Shown: one piece after another, positions 32,640 to 46,900 of the stretch
How positions within the stretch are numbered: position 1 is the first letter of the stretch
Layout of the letters: each line of letters opens with the position of its first letter
Assembly: GCA_009792885.1 (NCBI GenBank)
Contig: WMCF01000110.1
Coordinates: forward strand, 248,001 to 312,000
Source: Eremophila alpestris peregrina
Taxonomy: Eukaryota; Chordata; Aves; Passeriformes; Alaudidae
Direction of reading: 5' to 3'
DNA: 64,000 nt
Position numbers and translations under genes: made by a program
The notes under the pieces: model-generated
Told to the model about the DNA's origin: nothing
What the model saw: only the letters and a program-made list of their open reading frames with translations
Database searches by the model: none

Positions 32640-35600
32640 CACCTTTTGGCATATGAATTGAACTACTCCATCAGCTCTTCCTCCATGTCTTAAGATGCAA
32701 TATCTGATTTTGTTAGAGTTGCCTCTGTTTTTTCATCTTCCTCAGACTATCCAGAAGATGATAGATCATCAGTCCTGAAACTTGCCTTCTGTTCCTGTTT
32801 TTAGCAAAAAACATTCAACACTCAAATTCATATTTCTTCCTGTTTATTTGTAGTAAGCAGATAAATAGGTAAAAATAATGTACAGTAAAAACCACCTTAG
32901 GTCTTATTTCTGCTTTTAGCTGTTTATATTAGCATAACATTATTTCTTGGCAGTCACTCGATTTACTTTTGGGAGAGAAATGAAAATCAGGCATTTGTAG
33001 CACTAATTACATATATGCAGCAGGAAAAAGAACTATTTTGCCTACAGGATAAATTTAGACAGATACTAGAGGAGTGTCTCTGCCCATCATTGCTAAAGTA
33101 TAATTGTAGCAATGATTTAATATGCATCTCCTATATTCTCTCCTTGCTTTCTATGACATTTCATCCCAGCAATGTTTTGTGTTACTTTTTGCTGTTTTTC
33201 ATGCTGTTGTATATATTTTGCATTTGTTTGGCTGTACTCTAACATCACTCATTTGCTCATTTCTCCTTGCTTTTGACAGAAAGGTATCAATTGTTGCAAC
33301 AAACATTTGAACATATCCATTTTGAACTCTCATATGACTTCAATGCTTATTACCTACTCCATCATGAACATGACCCAAAACACAACCCCAAAACACAGAG
33401 GCTGAGACCCCTCAAAGTCTTCTTTTTTTGTTTAATTTTTGTTTTGTTTTTGTTTATTTGTTTTTTTCTTTCCTTTTTTTTTTTAATTTAAGAATTCAGT
33501 AAATTACATATCTCAGATTGCATGGAAAAAACTTCACAAATCTCTGGTTTTAGCAGCTTTGGTAGTGCAGCGAATGCCACTGACAGCCTGGTTAGTGCTG
33601 TGCCATACCAAATGCAGCCCCGTTGCCACAGATGATTATTGGTTTTGCAGGTAACGAGGGGGTTAAAATAGGTTTTGGAAATAATTTTTTACACTATTTG
33701 CTAGCAAAATGGGCTGAGCGATACTGGCACAACTAAGAGATCAATGGTGTCATGCTTCAGTGATGGTGCACAATAAAATCCTGTCAGCTCAATCACAGGG
33801 CAAAACAAAAATTAGATGAACACAACTGCAGAATCAATAAACACAATATTACTGCACCCAAAGGGTTCCCAGCAGTACCTAAAATCATGGCCAGCAGGTG
33901 AGTTGCACAGGTAAACTCTTGAAATTACACGCTGGCATCACAATCTCTGAAACTAATTTTATTTTCTCTGGGACCACTGTCTTCTAGTGCAAAATAAGAT
34001 ATTAGAGTTGACTTTGTAATGTGAATAATGCTGATTTGTCAGGGTTCAGGTCAGTGCTGTTTGCTGTGATGCTCTGCAGGTTGTCACCCGGTTCTGCTGG
34101 CTCTGGGCCTGTAAACTGCAGCACAGCCAGCAGCTTCCATCACCGCCTTGTAGGAGCAATATGTTCCAGTAATTTTCTGTAAAGTTTTGACAAATACAGT
34201 ATCTTTTTGAAAATATTTCTCACAAATGACCACTTGTTTTCAGACACCAGCCGTTAGCTTCACTTTTTTTTGTTATAATTGATTATTTCAGAATACAATA
34301 TAGGAAGATTAATAAACATACCTCTTTCCAAAGCACACTGAGAAACTTACTTGCCAGATTTTTACAGCAATTAAGCATTATTATAAAATATACATGGTGT
34401 TCTTGCTTTGCCTGAGAATATTTTTGTAATCATTAAAATCAGTATCTTGAGCATGAGTTTTATGCAAAGTCTAGAGATGACCATTTGTCATGTTCTAGTG
34501 TTTATTGCTGCATTACTGGACCAGTCCTAGAATATACAAAACGTATTTTCACTAAAGTTTGAGGAATCTGAAATTTTTTGGTACTGTTTCAGTCATAAAT
34601 TGAAGTAGGGTTTACAATTTTTGCACATCAATTAAATTTAATTTAGTATGGATATTTGAGTTATTATATCTAATATTATATGCCTTTAAATAATACTTAT
34701 TATATAATAGGCTTTGTATCTGTATGGAGACCTTCTAATTTTTTCTTATGAAAGTCAACAAGCTCTCACTTGTAGTAGCAAGTTTATTTTTAATGCAATT
34801 TCAGAAGTGATTACACGTATTTTTAGTGTAACCATGGGGTTATAGGAGTTTAAATATATATTATCATTAAGGTATTTATATGTCTATTTGGGGTCTGAAT
34901 ATGAAGTAAGACAGCCTTTAAATCTGTGCATAATGTTCACAGTTTACATTACAGCCCTGTCACAGCCCTGTCACAAATCTCGACAGGGCTCTGATTTCCT
35001 TGTTCACCCCTCAAATAATTTTTTCCCCGTTTTATGGTCATGACAGTTGCAATTCTCTCTTATTGTCACTGAAGTAGTAAAGGTAATTTATTTATTTATT
35101 GAATTGTGCCATGTCATTGATGGCTGTGGTGAATAAGCACCACAGCCTGAGACCTTCACAGCTGTCAATTAGGTCTGTGGTTCCTAGAGTTTCAAACACT
35201 GGTCAGGGATAAACCATTTAAACAACACACATCCAACCTGCTCTTACAGCACATCTCTACCTATGAACAGCACCTTCAGCGTCTCCAGGCATTACTGTTT
35301 TCTCATCTGTTTCAGACACAAAAATTGATTTTATTGTTTGTGTCCATTTTAACTGTTATCAAAGTCACATTAATTGATAGGTGTAACGCAGTTGATTTCT
35401 TTTTTTGCAAGATTTTTTTAGAAGTATAGTTGTCAGTGTCTTTTTATGGCTCTTATGCATAGTGATGTACTGGTATTAAATCAACAATGCATTAATCACA
35501 CTGTTATTTGGGCACTCCTCTTGCCAATGTGCTGCCTTCCCCTGAAAGCTTCCTCGAGGGACTAGGATCTGTCTGCTTACGTCAGCCAGGCCTGCACTAT

Positions 35601-36574
35601 GACCTTTGCCACCAGCCTGTCTTGTGGACTCCTCTGTAGCCAGCTCATGGTGCCTGCAGTATCTGAGGCTTGTTGGCTGTGACATTCACCTGCTGTCAAG
35701 TGACGTATTCTCCTCGTTGTTGTTAATCTCTCTGTGGAGAGAGAGAGCTACAGCTTTTCTCAACTCATCTCCCTTGGCAAAATGGGAAATATATCTTCCT
35801 TGTAAGAATTATCTTTAGGCACAGCACAGTAAAGAAACAAAAAGAGAATTATATAATAAGTGTAGTGGTTTCTGATTGCTTTTTCTGAATGGCTCCATCA
35901 TTCAGGGAACATTGCTTTTTGAAAAATTATTCTGAACTGATATTTGATTTTGTTCTATTATATGCTGTGTATAAGATAAAGATATATTTTTTCCGTCACC
36001 TTGCTTTACCTATGAAAACAATTTCTTTGAGAACCCAAACCCAAAGACAAATACCTGTAATCTGAGAATACTTTGTTAGAGTTTTCAATATCAAATGTCT
36101 CAGTTTTGTTGTCATAGTAGACTGTTCATCAGAACATTAACTCTTCCATGTATATGGCACAGAGAAAAGAGAGAGTATTGCATTTTATTTCCAAAGAAAA
36201 TGAAGACTTGGCATTCTTCAGTGTTTTTTTTCTCAGGTCAAAACCCTTCCCCCACCCCCCAACAAAAAACCAAACAAAATATACCCACCAAAACCCCACC
36301 AAAACAAACAAACAAGCAAACAAGCCCCAACACAGAAAAAAACTCATTTACATGTTAGGAAAGTGTTTTACACAGCTTGGATGAGGAACATTTTCTCTTT
36401 TCATGAGAAGAGCAAAATAACCCTCGTGCCTTGTAAAACCACTGCTGTTCTCAGAAGACATGTCCATTTCTGTAGTGTGTACAGAAGACAGTGCTCATGC
36501 ATCTAAGAAGTTCAAACTTTCTGTTTGGATCTTTTTGATAGCTATATCCCCTGCCTTCCCTCCCTCAGTGGAGA
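32640..36574. other. AT-rich non-coding stretch
   Basis: No gene recognised. GC-shifted segments at 33545-33660 and 34040-34160 stand out slightly but have no open frame of note. The A/C-rich tract at 36239 is listed separately. Confidence 0.6.
36239..36332 (+). repeat. A/C-rich low-complexity tract
   Basis: Plus-strand sequence of almost only A and C, with CCCCCACCCCCCAAC at its left edge and recurring CAAAACAAAC and CCAAAACCCC words. The minus strand is correspondingly G/T-rich with G-runs. Confidence 0.85.
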
Positions 36575-36700
36575 TAATCAAGATCTGTCTGGACACAATT
36601 CTGTGCTGTGTGCTCCAGGATGACCCTGCATGAGCAGGGAGACTGGACCAGATGACCCACTGTGTTTCTTTCCAACCTGACCCATTCTGTGATTCTGTGG
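36575..36700 (+). mobile_element. CR1 LINE 3' end fragment
   Basis: 'GGACCAGATGACCCACTGTG', 'TTTCTTTCCAACCTGACCCA' and the terminal tandem 'ATTCTGTGATTCTGTGG' are the CR1 3' end. The 8-bp terminal repeats fix plus orientation. The copy is 5'-truncated, as most CR1 copies are. Confidence 0.85.
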
Positions 36701-39700
36701 TAACACATCTACTGGCTCCTTGCAGCCAGTAAATCTCATAAGCAAGAGCTCAGAAGTTATAACCTGGTATAGCAAAATGCCCAGTTCCCTCTAGGACTAT
36801 TGAAAATGTGGAATGGAAAGGTTGGTCTTCACTATGCAAACAAAACTGACAGTGAAGGCTCAGCAGTGATGATGCCAGGGGTGTATCTCAGTTTCCTCCT
36901 GTGGGCCCACCATTCTGCTTTCTGAGAAGGCTCATTTGTTCTCAATTCATCTTACCATGAGTTTCCTATAAAAAACAGTGACCCCAATTCATGCATGCCC
37001 ATGGAGGAGCAGTTGGGTTTTGTTGTGCCGGTTGTTGTTTCATTTCAGATGAAGAATTATCTGCTTACAGCAGACAATATATCAGTGAAAATCACACAAA
37101 AAAGTTAGACATACCTATGGATACACAATTCAAATGTCATATATGAAATTATTTGATCTGATCCTTCTTAAATCTTGAATTACAATGACACTGTTAATAA
37201 ATGGTTATCTACAAATGAGAACCTCTCTTAAAACGGTAAGTTGTTGATGGGAATAAATGCAAAAATACAATTTAATGTACTACATAACAGTTCTGTTTCT
37301 TCTCATATGTATTTGGTCTTATCAAAAATATGATAATGCTTTGATGCAGAATTGATTTTTACCTTTTCTTCTCTCATGTATTTTCTGTATTATTTTTGCA
37401 TATATTAGTAGCTCTGTAGCCTATCATAGTGTTTGTAGCTGACATTTTACCTACCCTATTAGAGAAACAAAATCAAATCCCCAATGGCTCCAAGCTGGAA
37501 GTTCAAGGTCAGATTCATGGGGATGCCAAGATAGAAAATAGCTCTCCGAGACACATTTTCACAAACAAAGTTTAGTTCCTATCTAAAAGAAGAGGAATTC
37601 AAAGAGGGTTGAATTTGGGAGGAAATACCTCACCACTATGTCTCTAATTGGGGATTTTTGTCAGATATGCTAATTTGCTAAATTTATTAAAATTGTATAC
37701 ATGCTATGTGAGCATCTTCAGTATTTTCCACCTGGCAAATTGTGCACTTAAGGATCCTTATAAAGGTAACCCCTTTTTATCACCCTAACTCTGTCTGGCT
37801 CATAATTTTAGGACCAGCAAAAAGGCATGCTGATACGCTGTATCATTCTGATTCTGATATATCTTGTTGTGAAAAAGCATTATCAGGTTTGGTGATTACC
37901 CTGTTAAGAACTTGGACTGATGTATTTGAACCTGATGTGAGAAATAAAATTTTATGTACATTTCATACGTATTTTGATTTTTAATTATAGAAAAGCATGG
38001 TCCTTTAAAAAGTATTTTAGGCTGGGAAAAAGTTCAGCCTGGATGCAACAAGAATATCAGCTCTATCACCTATAAGCCTGCATCAAGAAGGAAGCAGCTA
38101 CACAGCAAAATGAAGATATCAAGGAGCTAAATTTGACTCCAGCTGGAACACTCTTCACTATCATTTATTTGAGAATTAAGCCTCACCTGAAAGACTGAAT
38201 GAAATGTAACAGAAAGCCATTAAAAAACCCCAGAAGGCCATTTAAGGTTTTATTCTTAATGTATAACACCATCATTTTTGTTGTAATTACTTTTCACCTA
38301 CTTGATATGCTTAAGGACCCTGTTTACACAGCTACGGAATAGATACAGTTGACAAACATCACTGGGTCTGTCTTGTAGGGTGGTGATAATTGCAGATTTT
38401 TACATTGTAAAAATAGGCTTAAAATTTACATGCTTATATAAAACTTTCAAAATCTGTGATTAATTGTTTTTACTTCTATTATTTTACTGTAATTTTCATT
38501 CTCCTTCCTAGCTATAATTTCAAGATTTATCACTGTTCTCTATTTTTCTTCTGTGCATAGTGTTTGTGGACTATGGCAACCAATCCTCCAGAGTTTCCTT
38601 TGCTTTAATTTGCATAAACACAGACATCATATGAATGTAAGTGGATTTGCATCAAGTAAGTGCCCTTAATCAGCTTTTCAGTTCAGTTTTATTGGTGGTG
38701 CACATAGTCAGTTATTTCTTCCAGAAATTCTGATAGCCTTACAAAGCTAACCAGATAAGGTTTGCTATTCTTTGATGCAATTAATGAAAAATAATTTTGA
38801 TTAATTATATAGATTCTGGGGATGACTCAAAGCTTGCTAGCTTGATCAAGGAGAAGTTATATTTATGTTTTTATCATTACTATTGTTGTTGGTTTTGTTG
38901 TTATTAACCCCAGATGGCCAAATTTGGAAATTGCTTCTATAATTTACATACACACAAACTCTTAAGGAATAATACATCAGGGTTATTTTAAACACTGGGC
39001 TGCTAGCATGGATGACTGTATGGCACTGTGTTTGGATTGACTCTGCAACATTTTCATTGCTGGCAAATATTCCTATAAACATGAAAGCCACTAAAGAAGC
39101 TGTACTAATGTGCAGTATTTGCTGTTGAGAATGTTGGCTACCTTTCCAAAGAGTCACACTAATTTCTCTCCCTTCCCCCCCAGCTATTAGCGCTTCTCAC
39201 TTTTCGGGAGAAATATGAGCTTGACTGTGCCTACCATTTGTAGCCTTGACTTGTGGCTGGGGTTGATGGAGAAGGTGGCATCACCTCTGTGTATCTTTAA
39301 CTTGCGTAAGTAGGAGCAATACATAAATAAAAATGCTTGTGTTGGTATGCACTGCGCACCCTTCCTTTCACATACTGGAGATCTCTACCCTCACCTCTGT
39401 TTATGCTGGGAAGCAATCTGGGAAAGGAATAATTGCACATTAAATGCGTTACTTTTAATCTAGTGTGATTTTTGTGCTATCCAATATGTCATTTAAAAGG
39501 AGGGGGATTGGAGGGACAACTCTCTTCATAAATTGAGGAAAGGAGAGAAGGCAAGAATTAATAGAGGACTCAGTGCTTGCCATAGAGAGTCAAAGTTAGT
39601 TTATGTATTTAGATTACTAAAGATAATTAGTGTCTTTCTCCTTATTCTTAGCTTAGTGTTTAGCTTTTGTGAGTGTCTTGAAATGACCCAACATGGAGGA

Positions 39701-42700
39701 TAAAATAATAGCATTTAAAGCTAGATTGTCATGAAGTGTTCTGATCCAGAAACTTGCATACATGCTGGTATTTGGAGGAGTCAGTGTCCCAGGAAAATAT
39801 AATATATATCTGTGTGCCAAAGATGCCTGTGTGGAAAAGGAAAATTAATGAAATATAAGTGTGATACACAATAAAATTTAGGGTAGAAGTAATATTAGAT
39901 AGAAAGCGTAATCAGCAATCTGTCTATTAAACTGTACAAATACAGCAATGCATGTGCTACACAAATGGTACTGAGAAATACTGAGCTGTGCATGGGTCTG
40001 GACTATAGGTAGAACCTCTAAACCTGAACAGGTGGATTTTAACAATACCACATTACAAAAACTATCAGATTGACTGAAGGCAACCTGGAGTAATGTGAGG
40101 CATGTAATAGCCAGTTGGTGTGTTTTCCATTGCCTTGAGATCTCTGATGACAAGATGAGCAAAGAAAACATTTTCACTGCTGGTGTGAGCTATTCCGGCG
40201 AATCTAGTGCAAACAAAAACTAAGAAAACAAAAAAGGAATGAAGAAAAAATAAAAATGATTGGTTTAGTCACTAGTTTCCTCATTTGAGGTAATACTATA
40301 TTTTCAAATATTTCTGGCATTTCTTATATGTCATCAAAAGAATATTTTTTGATTGCTAGCAGGGGCCTGTCAGACTCATGTTTTATTATTTGACCTGTTT
40401 TCAATTTTTGTTTTAATTTTTCCTTTAAATCAGTGCCTGGTGTTTTGAAGAAGAAGCAAGAAAGTGGACTAAAACTTAAGATGTAAAAGTAGGAAAAAAA
40501 GACTCTCATTATTAGATTTAGAAAAATGGTAACTTTATACAGAATTATTAAAACTAACTTTAAATTTACATCACCTGTCAAGTTGAATTAATTAAATCTT
40601 TCAGGTACTTAATAGGCTCACTGTGCATTTAATCTTCAGTCATTTAATGTTTACAGCTATCATAACCACTGAGTGATCTTTAACACAGTGTAGGGATTGT
40701 AGGGTTGATAATTTTAAAGGAATATGCTTACTAGAACTAGGTGACATAAAAAAAATTTTGTGAGGAACATCAGTAATAGTAAATATATTATTATGGAGAA
40801 ATTATAGGATGTAGGACCTTGCTCTGTAGATAGTGAGCCCTCCCTCACTCCCTCACTCTCTATCTTTTGTTAACAATGAGAAAACAAATAATTTGTTAAT
40901 ATCCTGATGAAATTGATTATAATTTGTAGCTGCTAGATGAAATTTCCAGAGGCAGTGCAGGGATTTTATATGTAGGAAGGATTTTTAATTTTTTTCAAAA
41001 TTTTGACAATTGTTCATGAACAGCAGGTGGTGCCATTGTTGGCACAATAGAACTGAAAAGAGATTATGCCTGAGGCATTTTCTAGGGGAAAAAAACCCTG
41101 GGGGGCAATGAGCACAGTGTAATTGTCTGTAATGAGACCTGATGAAGTATACAGTGGGAAATGCTTTAATGTCTCCAAGCAAAGATGCAATGACAGTCAG
41201 AAACCCAATCCTCCATGCTGGGTGCTTAGAGATAACTATGACAAACCTGTTCTTCCTACACACTCTTTGGCTTGGCTGAGCAAACCACCTTGATACACTC
41301 CTAAACACCTCTGGAATACATGTCACCAATCCTTGCAAATATCCAGCAGTTTCTGCTTCACCTTCAAAATGAAACCATAATAATTGGATGAATCAATCTC
41401 ACCTTTTTTTTTCAGGGGGAATCAGAAATAAAGCCTGGCCTCATAGGTCCTTCTGTTTCTCCTATTTTTTTTTTCTTTTTCCCCTAGGGGAAAGAAATAA
41501 TTAGTGGAAAAATAGCTGTTATTAGAGACTGAACTTTGAACTTAATTCATCCTTAACTGACCAGCAAGGAGGCCAACAGTGCATGAATTTTAATTCAGCA
41601 GTTTTCTAGATTTTTAATTGAGCAGACATAAAATCAAGAAGGAACTCTGAATGTAGAAGTCCTCACTTCCACTGTCTTGGCTCCTTCAATCCTTGTGATG
41701 GCATACTCCAGTTTGATGACAGCATGGAACAAAACTTGTATTTCTTGTATTGGAAAAAGTTATGGGGAGAAAAAGGAAACAAACAGACTTGCAGTGTTTA
41801 GTATACTGTTTTAAAAAGAAAAAGAAAAGGTTTTTTTTTTCTTCCATTGTGAGTAAACCTCACTCAGGCACAGTACCACTGATTTTGGTTGCTGTGCTGG
41901 AGAACTTTAGGACTAAGCCCTAAAAAGAAAACTAATAAGCTGGCATGAAACAATAAATTAAGATGTTCATTCACCTCTCTCTCATCCTAGTTTTGGTACT
42001 GCTGACTTATCTTAAGGAATGGAAGGAGAAAATCAAGCTTTGAATTTTTTATAGCTTTCTCAGTGACAAGAAAACACAATAGATAGCTACTTTGGCTGTG
42101 TCACCATACACTTCGGCATAAGCTACAGACTTAAAACATGTGTGGCTCGAGTGTATTTCACCTTTATGCATTCCAAAATAGCAATGCTACACTGACACCC
42201 AATGAACAGGTTTTCTCTCAAACCATTTACCCACATACATTGCCTTAATGCATTTGTATCCATTTAATCTTCCAGAAATGCTTCTCTCTTGTCTTTCAAT
42301 CAACATCAAAAATATTTTGAGGATTTTCTGCTGCCTACAACTGCTAATCAGCATATAGAATTAAAGTTCTGACATATTATAACAATAAAAGAAAATAATT
42401 ACAATGGATGGAAGCACTTTTACACAATAAACGAGTTGTTTGCATTTCCAGAGCTGCAGGTGAATCTTACTCTTGGGAATTCCTGTTTCTTTAAAAATCA
42501 GCTGCTAGAGTTATCATTCTCATGTGTAATGCAGGGCATATTATAAAAAAACAAATCTTTCACATATGTGTTGGCATGATGCTACAGAAACACAAGGCTA
42601 ATCGCCCTGGATTCTGAACAACAAATTCTTACACTTGTGGAATAAGAATGTTTTATACTTTCAATTCCTATATTCTGTTTTGATTTGGAATTTTTCCTTC

Positions 42701-43755
42701 TCTCCTATTTTTTTTTTCAGCAGTTAATGGTTTGAGGAATGGGAAAAGTACTAGAGGAGATATTTTTCAAGTGCTGTTTTCAAAGATAATTTGAAAATAT
42801 CATTACAATCAGCTCTCTATTTTACAGGTATTTTATTTTTCAGGTATTCAAACACAGATCTCCTGAGGTTAGTTTGACTTTATTATTACTGTATAGGTCT
42901 TGATGCCTTACTCAGGAGATCTTGCAGAATTAATTTTGGCTAAGGGAGGACTGGGTCCCATTGTGATATAAGACAACAAACTCCAGGCAATTTCACAGTG
43001 GGCAGCTCACCAAATAAATTTTAAACATGGTGTTAGGCTGATGTGTGAAAGAGAGTTAACATCAAGCAGCATGGATGTTACAATGATCTTCTTCCTGAGA
43101 TCCAGATTTCTATGTACAGCAATAATAGAAATCTGCTCATACTGTAAAAAGTCCAAGTGTGGGAATAGAGTATTTTGTTTATTCACCTGAAGCTCCCTTG
43201 TTTGATAAGTAGCCTTGTATGTTTATGTTGTTTGCTATGTTTTAAAGACGTTAGAGTTTTTAAACAAATGCTATTATTTCTTGGATTTATAGTGTAACAG
43301 TCTGCATTACATTTGAAAACTATGGTGTAAAAGTTTATATCCTTGCATCACTGAAAATGTACAGAACATGATGCAGCATGCACTACATCAGCACACAGGC
43401 ACTGACACTACATAACCAACAATTTTCCTTGCTACCATATTTTTAGATCTATTTATTTATATGTTTACTTTTTAAAAACACAGAAATATGTTAATAGCAC
43501 TGACTCCTATATATGTAGATTTATTGGAGTCCACATTTTATACAGTAAAGGGAAGTACAACATAGATTTTCCAAAATTCTTTATTTACAATGCCACAAAT
43601 TAAGAAGAAACAAATAAAAACACCTCAGCAATTTGAAATACTTGCTGGGAATACACTCACTTTGCCACTATTGTAAGGGTTTGCTTTAGAATTCAGTCTA
43701 ATCTGTGTATTTCAGAATATAAACAATTTCATACAATCCTATTCTGATTTTTCCT
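36701..43755. other. AT-rich non-coding stretch
   Basis: Seven kilobases without a supported gene, RNA or recognised mobile element. The longest frames (103, 99 and 117 codons, minus strand near 39.0, 40.0 and 41.2 kb) lack recognisable domains. This looks like intergenic DNA or a large intron. Confidence 0.6.
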
Positions 43756-43997
43756 AGAATCATACACTCATAGAATATGACAAGTTGGAAGGTATGCATC
43801 ATGATCATGGAGTCCAACTTCTGGTCCCTCACAGGACACCCCAAGAATCACGGCCTGAGAGCATTGTTTAAACATTTCTCGAACTCTCTCAGGTTGGTGC
43901 TGTGAGCACTGCTCTGGGGACCCTGTTCCAGTGCCCAAACACCCTTTGGGTCAAAAACTTTTTCCTGATATCCAACCTAAACCTCCCCTGACTCAGC
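43756..43997 (-). mobile_element. CR1 LINE 3' end fragment, minus orientation
   Basis: The plus strand starts with the reverse complement of the CR1 tail (AGAATCATACACTCATAGAAT) and continues 'GGAGTCCAACTTCTGGTCCC', 'GGGGACCCTGTTCCAGTGCC', 'TTTTTCCTGATATCCAACCT' and 'AAACCTCCCCTGACTCAGC'. These are the standard CR1 3' domain words in reverse orientation. Confidence 0.9.
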
Positions 43998-46900
43998 AAG
44001 GGAAGTGACTTAAATGCTCTTGCCCCAAGTTTACTGACAACAAAAAACCAACCCCACCCTCCCACTATTAAATAATACTGCCTTTCCCTTTTGTCTCAGT
44101 GCAGTCCTCAAAGCTCTCCTTGCAACATTGATCCTGAAAGATAAAGGACGAAGAATTTAAATGTCAATTTTATTTATATAAAAATTATTTCTGGTTCATT
44201 TGCTGCAGTTGAATTCAGGTTGAAAAACTGTGTACAAGGGAAAAGTGCTCCAAGAAAAACAAGACTATAATTTTCTTTAATGTTAAAAATCCCCCAAACT
44301 CAACACCCACCAACCCCCTCCCCCCCTCCAAAAGACCCTAGCTCAAGTTGTGTTTAACATTTTTGTTAATATAGTGTGATATATTACTGCATCATATTTT
44401 ACAGATACTCTACTAGTTGGATACAGCAGTATTAGATATTATTGCAATGTAAGGATCTGGTATTTTAACTGAGAGATCTCCACTGTACACCATTAATGTC
44501 TGTTGCTCTCTTCACATTATTGGAGGGAAAATCAAGATGAAATTGAGAGTAAGGACAGCTATTATTTCCATATTTTATTGTTACTATTTTTAGTTAATCA
44601 TACTATACTGTCCTGTGTTATTACATATTTTGTGCATCTCCTGCAAAACTGAAGCATCAGAAGAGATAACAAGATGGGAATAACTACTTGTAAATATTCT
44701 CTGTGGTTTAAAAAACAGGGTAAACAACCCTGATAATCCAAAGCAACTTCAAAATTGTCTAAATTATCTGTGACAACTTATTAGATTTCATTCTGACATT
44801 TTGGAAGTTACATTTGTATTACTGGGTAGTTTTCTTTGGTGTTTGGTCCTTGCATTTGTCAAACCAGGGCTATGTCAAGGGTAGGCCGCTGGATAATACA
44901 TCTCAGACCCCAACTTTGTAACAACAGCGTCCTTCAGAGGGGCGTGAAGTTACAGGAAGCCACCACTACAGAAGGCTGCAGCAGCAAAACCCCCGAGAAA
45001 CAGGGAAGAAAGCAGGTTACACACGATCTGAAAGCAGGAAAGGTGTCCTGTTTTTTGAGCCTGTTAACCTTGAGAAAAGTAACAAACTGTCAGTCTGATG
45101 GATTTATTTACAGGCCTGCAATCGGTTTTGTGTGAACAGCTGAACACAGTTTCTCACACTTTAAGTACTGTCTTAACTCTGCAACAAATTATTCACCTGC
45201 TCTCAGCTTGTGTGTCTCGCATTCATACGTCACAGAGGGGATCCTCTGGGGTGCCCTACAATCTAGATGATTGTTCCATTAGAGGTCAAGTGAATGCATT
45301 TGAGACTACATGTGGTCTCCTGACATAGGTAGGGATGGTCTGAAATGAGGAGTCGTCTGTAGCAGCTGGAGGAGGAAGAGATCAGTGGCACCTGCTGAAG
45401 GTGCCCAGAGGAAGTTCAGCACTCAAGTTAAGGCAATTCCTTACACATCTGAAAGAACTAGAAGGATAAGAGCAAAGCACACATTTCAATAGTTTTATGA
45501 TGCATGGGAAGTGTTTGTCCTGTGTAATATACAGCGTCTCTGGCAGTCCTATAGTGTTATACCAATGATGTCACTGCTATGACAACAAAATTTAGGCTTT
45601 TTGATCCTGTCACCTTCTCTGGGAGGAGGACTGGTTTTCAGTGAGACAATGTCGCTTTGCATGAGCTGTGTGGATGGGTGCCTGTCCCTATATGTTCATA
45701 TGTATATGCTCTCTTTGCATCGGGGCATACAACATCTCTCTTAAAATCTACTGTGCATTTTGATGTAATCTTTTGATGTATGTAATTTTGATTCAAGTTC
45801 GGGACCTTTTTTTCTAAATGTGTTTCTTAATAGTCATCTGCATTTCAAAGGATTGGCAAATGCTGTTAGAAAATCCTGGAAACAAAACATTTTGAATATT
45901 TCTGTCACTGATCTCTGATTTAGGTGTTTCTCCAATTGGTTACATTTATTTTAAAAATTGAGTTCCTATGGAGCCTTTCATTTGACTTTTTTTTCAGATG
46001 AGTACAGGTTTTGTGCCAGAACACTTTGAACAGAAAACTCAAGATTTCATCCTCCCCTTTCCTATTCTTTGGGGATTGAATACTCTGACAGAGAAAGATG
46101 AGGATAAAGGGAAATAAAGAGATGAGACAACAGAAAGAGAGGTAAGGATTGAGAGGTGATTTGATTTGGGAGAAGAGAAATGACATAAAGGAAGTGAAAC
46201 CAAAAAGGAGAAAATGACTGATGATAAGAGAGGAGAGATCCTATGATGGGCTCTTTCTAGTGGCAAACAAAGGGATACACCTTGTCTTGACAGCAGTATA
46301 TTCACAGCAGATATTTATGTGGGATGTTAGGGTTGAGACAGGTTCTGATTACAAAAATAAAATAGTTGGTACATGATCATTGTCATTGATATCTTGGCAG
46401 AGCAGTAGTGAAACCATCAGTGACATTTCTCCTAAGCTATTACACTTTGGAGTCCTTAACTTCTCTCAGTCCTGACTTCAATATCTTCATCCAGTTAGAG
46501 GGTTTTTTTAATAAAAAATACTAAAATTGGATTAAACCACACAGTGAATGCTGTGAGGTATGTGCAGCAATGACTTTCTGTACTGTAAATTACAGGAAAT
46601 GCACCACTGCCCTTCAGGTAGATGTTAAACTAGAGAAATAATCTGCTAATTAATAAAGTTTTCTTGAGGCATATCTTGCTGCTGAAGGACTCTACCTTCT
46701 AGCAAACCACCAGCAGCTGTTCTGGTGTTATTCCTTACATCTGTGTCTCACCTGTTCATGGGAGGCTGCTGAGAAGATAAATCTTGTGCCTTGGGAAGGG
46801 GAAATACTAATTTTGCTCATGCTGTCATCAGAAATGTTTTCTCTACTTGGAAGGCAGACCTTAAAATACGTTGGTTTTGATACTGGGGCAAAGACAAAAG

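Noticed and set aside
41021..41035. CTCF-like CAGCAGGTGGTGCCA
   Set aside because: Only a partial match to the CTCF core; such partial matches are common by chance.
44836..45135. 99-codon plus-strand frame as a gene
   Set aside because: No recognisable domain or promoter context.
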